Source of the DNA: Isoetes taiwanensis
Taxonomy: Eukaryota > Streptophyta > Lycopodiopsida > Isoetales > Isoetaceae
Assembly: GCA_021234155.1 (NCBI GenBank)
Contig: JAJEKV010000015.1
Location: 10,750,101 to 10,814,100 of the forward strand
Length of the DNA stretch: 64,000 bases
Reading direction: 5' to 3'
Below the pieces are notes generated by a model, which was not told the origin of the DNA, ran no database searches, and was given only the letters and a program-made list of their open reading frames with translations. The stretch's first letter is position 1. Every line of letters starts with the position of its first letter. A program made the translations under genes and the position numbers. Below, in pieces: positions 55,351 to 64,000 of this stretch.

Positions 55351-58300
55351 TAAGAGCTCTTTAGAAGTTGTTACGATTGTTTATCTACTTTGTGTTGTAT
55401 TAGCTCATCTACATTTAGCAAAAGTAATTCAACATTCAATAGATAGTTAATTGCTTCGCATCCACGAACATAGTAGTTCCCTCCATTGTCTTGGCTCACT
55501 TGGAATGGGGAACATGCGGTCTATATATCGGGGAAAAGGCCCATCCTGAAAAGCTTCCATGGGGAAAAGGTTATACGTATTGGTGTTAATGCGGTCCATT
55601 TGCTGATCATAATTTGCTGATAGCATGATCCTCTAGCATGGGCTGCATGGCCTTCAGTATTATTACAGATACACACCCAGGATTTTTTTTTGGTTATAAG
55701 GAATGCTTGAACATTGTGCTCAAAGTCTTTAAGCTATTAATGTTAAGGTTACTCTGTCATAATGTCTTCAAACGTCTACTAATGACCCATTTCTATAGGC
55801 TCATTGGATGTTCTTCTGATATTTTAGCACCATGTTTTGTGTAGATGAAGTATCAAGCTCGATTTATTCCCTACAAGGGAAAAGTGATTGGGGATCGTTT
55901 GTATATAACTGCGGTACAGTTAATCTACTTGCCTCTTCTCTTAATATTAATTTGAAATTATAGCGTTTAGTTGTCTAGATTATGATATAGGGGTCCTGCA
56001 TACACCTCATGTCTCTCTTGGAATGAACTGTAGTTTTTGTCTCCTGAAAAACTATGGATTTGGAATCGGTGATATGCCTTTGAAGCTACTTTTACGAGAA
56101 TCGATTCGGAATTTGACACGTTATAAGTGAGATCCTTTAAAGTCCGAGGTCTCTAGGAGACACTTATGTTGCAAAGGCGACATATCCCTGATTTAACATA
56201 ACAGATTGATCTCTATAGTCACTATTTTGACCTAATCCCCATTGTTGTTTAAGAAGTATGAATGGCCTGTCGCATTCTTATTTTCTTTAGATTTTAAATC
56301 TGTCATTGTGTCACAACATTGTGTACGTGCATCCAATGTCATATGGATTTTATATTCCATATTTTATGCATCTAAAATACGTTTGAAGTTATAGGCACCC
56401 TAGTTACTCTTCTAAAACTGCTTTGCAACTACAATCGGACTTCCTTGGGCTATAGCTGAAAGAGCCTTGAATGAGATTGTGTTTCATAGATTTTTGTCTG
56501 TCAAACTGGTCTCCATCACGAAAGTTCAAATGTAGGATCATGATAAGAGGCGGATCATGTTCATCATAGAAGCATTTGTTGTGGATTGGAGGCTGTGAGC
56601 TTGGAGGTTATTTTGTGATTATACAGTACGTGTAGATATTGTTGTCCTATGAGTGTTTTATGTGTGTTTTATATATTCGATCCGGCAAAGAGATGCAACA
56701 AGTGACAAAATCGTGGGCCGAGGAGCGAGAGATAGACCACGAGGGGGACATTGCGTTGATTTGTGCGAACAAAAAAGAAAAAACACACACAAAAAAAAAA
56801 AAAGAACTTACTGAGACCTTGGCGGAGGCAAAGCGAGAATATGAGCTTTTAACACACATAATATATCTTTTTCAGTGGTAAGATATCTATGTGTAGAGCT
56901 CAAAGGGATTCATCTTCTGACTTCTTTATGCCAGAATTTGCTCTTAACTTCAAATCTTGCTTTCATGATATTTTTACTAGAGAATGCTAATGCTAATTAT
57001 ATTTGTAACTCCTAAAGCTTCTTTGGATTTATAATGGTTTTTGGGGGGGGCCCAATCCAGGGGAGTCGCGTCTATTGGATCATGGCGGAGTGGCGAGAAG
57101 GGTCTTGGCTTTGAAGTTTTTGTTCCTTGTGGATATGTATAGCAAGTGAAGCATCGATGAGAGAGAGTGAGTTTTGCAAACTGGCACAAGTATCAAGACC
57201 TAGAGTGCAGATGGTCTAGTCCCTCACATTATTAGGTAAGATTTAAAGTAATTACATTGTCCTGACTAATGCTTACGTACCTGGTGGCTTGACATATTAT
57301 TGATGCCCACGGTTTGCCACTCTGTTCCCCTCTTTTCTTCCTTGCTTACGCTTCCTTCCATTTTTCTTCCTTTTAGTTTATTTGTAGCAAAGACTGGATC
57401 TTGCAGGCTAAAGGAGGTGGCATGCTCTTTCAAAATGGTCATTTCGATTCAAAAACCTTTGCATTGCTAGGGTTCATTATGAAACTATTTTGGGCGATCA
57501 TGTGCAAGGGCGGAAAAGCAAACCATTTTGCTTTACCATCTACTCAAGGATGCCTTTCAGGTGGAGTCCGCTTCTTCAGCCCTTGATAGAAGTATCCTTC
57601 TAGAGATTTGACTGCCATGACCCTTAAAGTTATGGGTTACATAATGCACAACTATATTAACAAAACTGTGGAGACATTTATTGCCTCAACAGGAATGACT
57701 TGTCCAATAGACTTTGCATATGCTATTGACAAGAGAAAGTATAAGACTCCATGGCTTAAATTTGGGGCATGGTATTTATTTTCTTTTTATAAAATTGGGT
57801 TGCCGTGTTGGGAAGTACTTGCAGATTTGTGTAATTGTGTCATGGAAGGCGCACCAGGCAGCTTCCTTCAGAATTGCTATCATCTAATAAAGATTTGTTA
57901 TTTGGTCTTTTGACCATCCACATGTCAAACTAATCTGGCAAGAAATAGGTCAACATGGTATATATGTCCCGTCTTTGTATAGTTGTCATATTCTGTTGAC
58001 TGATATGTTGTGTTTGCTATGTTATGTTTTTAGCGATGCGATAAGGCGCACTTGAATTTACATGGGATGAGCGGACACAATTTGGCAATGAACCAAGATA
58101 TAAAAATGCTAGTAGACATTTGGATTCAACCTTCATAATCATTTAACAATGAACCATGCTTATTAGGATTGCTTTGCATTCTTTGGTATATTGAGAACGA
58201 GCATCACCCATGTTCTATTTGCTCGGTTTGTTTGATTGTTAAGAATATTTTCATCATGTTTTCAATTGGAAAAAGAATTGATACATCAAGTATTAGATCA

Positions 58301-59540
58301 ACAGATGATCTCACCAAATGTAAATACATTTGGGTGGCGAAATATGTTGTCCAAGCAATCTTTGTACATCTTTTTCCAATCTTTGAATACAAGGATCTGT
58401 TTTTTGCAATCATTTTAGTAGCTGTAAATACAGACAGAGTTGATATTCGTACTTCTTTACCTCTACTGCAAACTCCGCTCTCTGTTTTTAAATGACATCT
58501 CATGCAATGTAGTAGAGCTTTTTTACCTTTGGTCAGATGCTTGTAATGGTGATGAAGCAACGGGGAAGGAAGAGGGCAAGCTATAGCTTGTCATTTTAAC
58601 TCTTATGTATTACCACATAACGATAGTTAAATGTCCTAAAATTCTTTCTTAGAGACAACCAGAAATTCATTCTTTTATTTTTTTTAAACTAAGCACAGGA
58701 ATATTACCGATTGCCCTCCCTTATTAGATTGGTTTTATTTAATTTCTTATATGTCTTTCTTCCATCTTGCAACGCACTGTGCGACAAGTGTGATCTTATG
58801 TATTACCATCTCAAACTCAGGCTCGGTGTATTTTCTACATTGTGATCATTATAAACATTTAAAGGATATACGAGATTTTAATGTCACATGCGGTAAATAT
58901 TTAAAAGACATACGAGATTGTGACGAAGAAATCACCATGCAGTTTGAGACTATGACTATCATATTGGAACCTAAACACATTTCTAAAGTTTTTGATGTTT
59001 CCAAATTCTCTATGTATCTATTGTGGCAATTGTGGAAGACCTTCGTTGTGCATTTTCACACCCTGGTAACCCTAAGCATGAAGCAAACTTCAACGAAAAT
59101 AGGGTCTAGAGAGATCTTGAGCATAAAATAAAATATCTACATATCCTTTGCATGCTTCTTTTGCATAAAGTAACCAGAGATTTTTTTGATATAAGTATCT
59201 TTTAGCCTTCATTAAAATCTATCTTCCCTTCATGCGCCACCACCTCCGCCACTGCCTCGGCATCTAGGCGCTCCTGCACACCCGGCTCCAACTTCCTTCC
59301 GGGCTCTAGTCCAGCCAGCATCCCCATTTAGATTCATATAGTTTTCTTCGTCTTACCTGGAGCCAATTCCAGCGCATAATTCTGTTATAGAGCCAATTCA
59401 ATGGCATCCGCTACTTTTGAGACGTGAAATAAAGCCTTGTGCAAAAAAAAATATTGTGTCTACTTGAGCAAATGTTTCCCTTTATCGCGCCTTCTGTACT
59501 TTGAGTTGTATTATCCTTCCCCCCCCCAAAAAAAAAGGTC
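55351..59540. other. intergenic AT-rich DNA, no gene recognised
   Basis: Short open frames at 56639-56881, 57608-57913 and 58751-59131 have no recognisable domains. 59220-59330 is a C-rich patch. Nothing to annotate with confidence over these 4.2 kb. Confidence 0.45.
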
Positions 59541-59550
59541 TTATGTGTTT

Positions 59551-59790
59551 GTGGCATATTCTAGGTATATGCCAGTATATGCCCAGAATATACCAATAAT
59601 TGCTCCAAACCTATTATCGACTGTAAACTATCTGTGGCCCTTGTTGCTGGGTAGCCACTCTGGAAACCGGCTAACCAGTGCTTGGTCTCGCTTTAGATTT
59701 TGAGTCTGTGATTTAGTAGATAAACCGGCTAACCGGTGCTTGGTCCTCGCTTTAGATCTTGGGCCTGTGATTTAGTGGATGAAGAGCGAA
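59551..59790. repeat. dispersed repeat with a ~59-bp tandem duplication
   Basis: 59551-59640 (GTGGCATATTCTAGGTATATG and on) is related to the start of the duplication at 52341. 59658-59780 contains two units: AACCGGCTAACCAGTGCTTG and AACCGGCTAACCGGTGCTTG, each followed by CTCGCTTTAGAT and CTGTGATTTAGT. Confidence 0.7.
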
Positions 59791-60084
59791 ATAATACCCA
59801 GATTTTTTTGGGCTCGAATATGGGAATGCATGCAGATTTGAAATCGATAGAATGTCCAAGAACAAAAGGAAAGAGTTTGCCTTCAAAACCAAGCTGCAGG
59901 GATTTTTAATTACAGCACAAGAGTAGACAGTGAACAGTGCTTGCCGCAGTACATGAGCCTTTGATCTTGCTCATCTTATCCTGAAAGAACACATTCGAAG
60001 CTATTTGAGTGATGAGGAGTTTGTACAGACAATTAACGTAGTGAATGAGATCCTCCGTAAGTAAATTTTTTGCCATTGTATCTG

Positions 60085-60349
60085 TGTTTTTTGCAATGGA
60101 AGTCGTGAGCAAGGACGATCTCAATAAAAAAAATAGTAGAACGGGTAAAAACTGAACACCATATATACTTTAGGTGATACTCTTCACCATTCAGTAGTTT
60201 CAACAAATGTTTTTGTGCTTATTTTTGTACATACATAGGCAGCTAAGCACACATTCATTGTAATATTGAGATATGTTTTTCAAACCGTTGCAAACTTATA
60301 CATTGTGATGGAGTATTTAAATGGAGCTGACCTCTTCTATCATCTCAAG
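60085..60349 (+). pseudogene. AGC-type protein kinase fragment, two exons
   Basis: Exon about 60085-60144 reads FFAMEVVSKDDLNKKN, the beta-3 strand region of an AGC kinase, but with Glu where the ATP-anchoring Lys should be (AMK). A GT-AG intron follows. Exon 60243-60349 reads HTFIVILRYVFQTVANLYIV then MEYLNGADLFYHLK, the beta-4/beta-5 and hinge region, with a donor at 60350. Phases agree. The alpha-C helix segment expected between the two exons is absent, and no other kinase exons are nearby. This is a gene fragment; S6K-like or IRE-like AGC kinases are the nearest by eye. Confidence 0.7.
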
Positions 60350-60723
60350 GTACTTTTGACAACTTTTATTGAATGAAATAAAAATGATTTGCCATACAAG
60401 TCGAGATTTACTGGCAAATTCATGAGCCAATGTGTAGGTGATAAATGTCTTGTGTTGTAGAAACCAAACATTTTTTGGGGCATTTTTTTTGAAGGTTGAT
60501 GCTTCATATATGATCTTGCTGATATATTCTAGAATGGGACTCATAAAGAAACCAACAAACCGCCGAGATAGGCTTCTCATTCATCTCGGCCAGATTTTCT
60601 ACAATGGTGGGATGGTGGGTAGCGCACACATCACGAACTACCCACGAAAAATAAAGGGAAAATCCAATTATATCATTTGGACCCCAAAACAAATACAATG
60701 CTAATAGATGAGTGGCTGATGTA
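60350..60723. other. intergenic, includes a copy of the ATTCTAGAATGGG motif
   Basis: ATTCTAGAATGGGACTC at about 60527 and the following ACCAACAAACCGCC match 61212-61252. No gene. Confidence 0.5.
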
Positions 60724-60809
60724 CCTACCGAAAGCTTATCACCGGGATTAAAAAACCCCGCCCTTTCGGGTTTTCGAGGAAAAACCCTAGTGATAAGCCT
60801 TCGGCAAGG
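60724..60809 (-). repeat. hairpin with conserved ~45-nt tip, copy 3 (inverted)
   Basis: Arms 60724-60742 and 60790-60808 pair over about 19 bp with few mismatches (AAGCTTATCAC / GTGATAAGCCT core, CCGA / TCGG outside). Read on the minus strand, the tip carries GGGTTTTTCCTCGAAAACCC and GGGCGGGGTTTTTTAATCCC, as in the copies at 12.9 and 39.8 kb. Beyond it on the minus strand, TATTTGTTTTGGGGTCC faintly resembles the LINE 3' end (TTTTTGTTTGGGTCCC), so it may be a decayed LINE end. No TTCTA tail is visible. Confidence 0.85.
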
Positions 60810-61035
60810 GGCTTAGACAAACGTGCATAGAATCACTCCCAAAACCCCCGCATGGAGAAGTCGAAGCGAAGGCGGCGCCAACTGTCCACGCACATCACCA
60901 ACACAACAAGCGAGAAAACATACCGGAGAATAGCATCACCCAGCGGGTGAAAAAAGCATCACCCAGCGGGTGGAAAAACATGATAAACAGAACTTGTACA
61001 AAATATAATAAACAAAGAAGGGGGGGAGGGTGGGT

Positions 61036-61566
61036 TCAAAGAGAATAAGGTACTGCTGAGAGAAGAGGAAGCGTCGATGAGTCGTGGATGCAGAAATGCG
61101 CCTGAAATAGCGAACTCCCAACCAAAACGGGCATGCGCCGCCCACATGCATGCATGACATGCATGCTCGTCCCATTCTAGAATGGCGATCCGATGGCTCG
61201 GATCGATCGCGATTCTAGAATGGGACTCGCAAAAACCAACAAACCGCCCGACTACGAGAGAACTTCGACAAACTAGGATCGAGGGCGAAGGTCGCGGGGC
61301 GCGAGGCCAAAGGCGGGAAAAGGATAGCATGAAAGATATCGTCAAATTGGCTAAGCCGGAGCGGGGAAGAAGCCCCTCCCCTGCCTGGAAACAATTCAAA
61401 GAGAATAAGGTACTGCTGAGAGAAGAGGAAGCGCCGATGAGTCGTGGATGCAGAAATGCGCCTGAAATAGCGAACTCCAAACCAAAACGGGCATGCGTCT
61501 CCCGCATGCATGCATGACATGCATGCTCGTCCCATTCTAGAATGGTGATCCGATGGCTCGGGTCGA
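61036..61566. repeat. ~170-bp direct repeats, 360 bp apart
   Basis: 61036-61206 and 61396-61566 are nearly identical (TCAAAGAGAATAAGGTACTG; AGTCGTGGATGCAGAAATGC; TGCATGCATGACATGCATGC; CCCATTCTAGAATGG). The first copy is followed by an inverted ATTCTAGAATGGG, so a local palindrome (61171-61226) forms, with CGATCCGA / TCGGATCG inside. The open frames spanning both copies are repeat artefacts. Confidence 0.9.
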
Positions 61567-63139
61567 TGCGATCCCATGCTGTAGTGCTTAGTTTGTCTTT
61601 GTGTATTAAAGGTATTCATTATTTTATTGACTTTATTATTTTGTTCTACCTTCACTGTAAAGGATAAAGGCGATGTAGCTGGCTTCAGAATCATCTTGCT
61701 AGGGACGTGGTGGATAGCTACCAGCAAAGGACGGTTCGTTTTAAAAATGTATATTTTTCTGTGTAATATGTACATGATAGATGTGCAAATGTTATATTTA
61801 TTCAAGTTTAATGTTTAGTTAATGCAGATCTGATCTAAAGGTCAAAGATGAGGCTTTGAAACATATTGGTTATTTCATTAGGTACTTTATCATGCTTTAT
61901 AATTTTGGTAACTCTGGAGGGACGATTATCTTCCTCTTTCTAGCAGCTCTTAAATTCTGCAAGGAAAAAATAAAAAATGTAAATAAATCAATGAAATAGT
62001 TAAAAAGTATTCAGGTGTATGTGTGCTTGTTCTAAAAGCTAAACTGGAAGAAATTTGACAATAATCCACATGATCACGTATTCAAAAAACATATAATCTA
62101 AATTTATTGCATAAACACCATATGTATTGTTTCGAAAGTCTAAAATAGGTCAACTTGAAAGTTCCAAAGACAACCTACTCTTGCTCTATACAACAAAAAA
62201 AAGTTACATGCACTTCTTATTTTCAAAAACATCACATCATATGATTGAGAACATCTTTCGCATTTACACGTGAAGCTATTTTCATATCATTCCATTCCAT
62301 GAAATTATGACTTGTCTAAATATACTATTAAATACATAGTTTGCATATCTACAGTAGTACATACACATGCTCAGAAATAAAGCGAAGAAGTAGTGCCTCT
62401 AGTTGTTACAAAAAACCATATGCTATGAAGGACGTTGTGATAACAAAAAATGTGTGGCTAACACAAACATTACATACCCTCTTTAGTACTCAAAATGGCG
62501 GGTATGCACTTCCATTCCTAGTTCTTTCCGACTCTCCTATACGTTGCCACTCGCCCAACAACATTATAGACAAAGACATAAAACACGTTCAGACATTTCT
62601 AGAACATCCAAGTACTTAATTACATACACAACTCGATCGAGCGAGACTTGTAGACGGGCTTCTAGATGAATGTAGGGGATCTACAAACTGATTATAAGAA
62701 CATGGTAGGGGTCTACTTTAATTTAAATATTGAGTCGATATATATGATGGGGGTTTGACATAGAAATTTTGATTCCACACGGTTTGATTTAAGCCACTTT
62801 ACCCACAGAAAACTAAGGGCAACCCTCCGTGCGCAGCACCTTGTTTCTATATGACGTAGAGACATATACAGTTCATGCGTGCTTAGTGGCTATGGCTAGG
62901 GCTTTTCTTCTCTTCAAATTCGTTTTTACATAATACAATATGCTCCCTTATATATGCATTCCACTCTGGCCAGCAATATAAAGCTTGTATGAAACAATCG
63001 GGCTGGCTAAACTTAACCCAATCTTGCAAAAGCCTAGATTTAAGAATCAAGTGGCTTCGTTTCCTCCATTCTGACTAAACCTAACCCCATTTTGCAAAAG
63101 CTTAGATTTAAGAATCAATAGATCCTTTTGTTTCTGGTC
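61567..63139. other. intergenic AT-rich DNA, no gene recognised
   Basis: No domain or RNA gene seen. 63000-63120 contains a short local repeat (CTTGCAAAAGCCTAGATTTA / TTTGCAAAAGCTTAGATTTA). Confidence 0.5.
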
Positions 63140-63142
63140 TAA

Positions 63143-63765
63143 GGGTACCTTCGCACCCGCCGTTAAGTTAAGATAAATTTTAATTTTTAACACAAGCTTC
63201 GTTCGCACCACTAGTTAAGTTAGCATTGGGTTAAGAATTTTAGTTAAGTGTCACATAACTTTTTTTAATGAAAATGTTAACGAAAATTATGTTCGCACTA
63301 TGTTCCCACCTTTAAGTTATGACAAATTTATTTTTTAAGTAAAAGTTTCGTTCGCACTGCTAGTTAAGTTAGCATTGGGTTAAGAATTTCAGTTAAGTGT
63401 CAGTTAAATTTTTTAAATAAAAATGTTAACAAAATGTTGGGTTAAGTTAGTAAAATTAACACAAAATTAACCCAATCCAAAAAATACACTAAAAGTAAAA
63501 GGTCACTTTAAGGTCAGTTAAGGCCATTTTAATGATAACTTAAGGTAACTTAACGAGGCATGTATGAACGTGTTGTCTTTATGTTAATTTAAAGGATAAC
63601 TTAAATTGGGCATGTGTGAATGCATTTCATGGAACTGTCGTTAGGTTAATTTTAACGGGAATCCTTAACTAAGTTTGGTTTGAAGGCAGGATCCAATTAA
63701 CACTAACTTAACTTAAAGGTCAAAATTAATTTAACCTTAACCTAACCGCGGGTGCGAAGGCACCC
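63143..63765. mobile_element. PIF/Harbinger (Tourist-like) MITE
   Basis: The 623-bp element has inverted ends GGGTACCTTCGCACCC and, read from the right, GGGTGCCTTCGCACCC, with the similarity continuing into GTTAAGTTAA / GGTTAGGTTAA. It is flanked by TAA on both sides (63140-63142, 63766-63768), the 3-bp target duplication of PIF/Harbinger transposons. The interior holds two ~100-bp tandem units (TTCGTTCGCAC, GTTAAGTTAGCATTGGGTTA) and no open reading frame, so it depends on an autonomous relative. Confidence 0.85.
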
Positions 63766-63768
63766 TAA

Positions 63769-64000
63769 CTAGGATAGTTTTGGTTACTATGCAACAAAAC
63801 AAACGGAGCAGTATCTCGTCAAATCAGTCTATCTATGCCATGAAGTGCCTGTAATTTTTCCAAAAGGTCAAAAGATCCTTCCAAATCGTCTTGTTGCATA
63901 AACTTTAATTCTTCCAAGTCGTCTTTGCTTAATTAGATTCTTATATTCCATTTTTCCAATTGGATTCTTCTATTATGTTTGCCCAGAATTCTTTTCTTAT
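63769..64000. other. intergenic, nothing seen
   Basis: AT-rich end of the window without recognisable features. Confidence 0.5.

Noticed and set aside
60959-61805. 182- and 196-codon minus-strand frames across the 61-kb duplication
   Set aside because: They repeat the same residues twice because they read through both duplication copies, have no domain, and overlap open frames on the other strand.
1-64000. CRISPR arrays, rRNA genes, canonical tRNA genes, organellar DNA inserts
   Set aside because: No regularly spaced repeats, no conserved rRNA blocks, no tRNA with a pairing acceptor and anticodon stem, and no recognisable plastid or mitochondrial gene.

Overview
The window looks like nuclear DNA from a large, repeat-rich land-plant genome. 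Recognised genes have GT-AG introns: a LAMMER/CLK-type (AFC) kinase, a GPI-anchored lipid transfer protein, and remnants of callose synthase, class III peroxidase and an AGC-type kinase. Most of the rest is LTR retrotransposon, LINE, MITE/foldback and low-copy tandem duplication. The mix (a transposase-like family that I associate from memory with mosses and ferns, abundant LINE and Ty3 debris) would suit a fern or another non-seed plant. That placement is inference; no species-diagnostic gene is present.

Layout. 1-2.7 kb: strongly pyrimidine-rich on the + strand, with a 343-bp tandem duplication and an array of small hairpins. 2.7-7.0 kb: AT-rich, exon-like scraps I cannot name. 7.0-8.2 kb: two long perfect-arm hairpins with arms that differ between copies but pair exactly within each, then a foldback element. 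9.4-9.9 kb: the last two exons of a callose synthase. 12.97-24.04 kb: one nearly complete Ty3-type LTR retrotransposon on the minus strand (two LTRs, 5-bp target duplication GTCAT, tRNA-Asp-like primer site, gag, protease, RT, RNase H, integrase and an extra 3-4 kb accessory region), nested inside an older (ATTCT)n-tailed repeat. 26.2-27.3 kb: 3' end of a chromovirus with a tandemly duplicated chromodomain. 29.7-30.4 kb: LTPG gene (minus). 32.5-37.4 kb: decayed transposon-related coding, GC-rich palindromes, a transposase-like ORF. 37.7-40.0 kb: a 5'-truncated, decayed LINE. 42.9-43.5 kb: an LTR-like leader. 48.0-50.45 kb: a complete 12-coding-exon AFC kinase gene (minus). 52.3-55.35 kb: a peroxidase pseudogene with a 1,030-bp tandem duplication of its promoter and first exon. 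60.1-60.35 kb: kinase-exon remnant. 61.0-61.6 kb: a duplicated segment. 63.1-63.8 kb: a PIF/Harbinger (Tourist-like) MITE.

Only the AFC kinase (RNA-splicing control) and the LTPG (cell-surface lipid carrier) look intact; they are unrelated in function. The most unusual signal is structural. Two unrelated families of hairpin show changes on one arm matched by changes on the other: the pair at 7.06-7.53 kb, and a three-copy family (12.9, 39.8, 60.8 kb) with a conserved ~45-nt tip, one member of which lies in the LINE 3' region.
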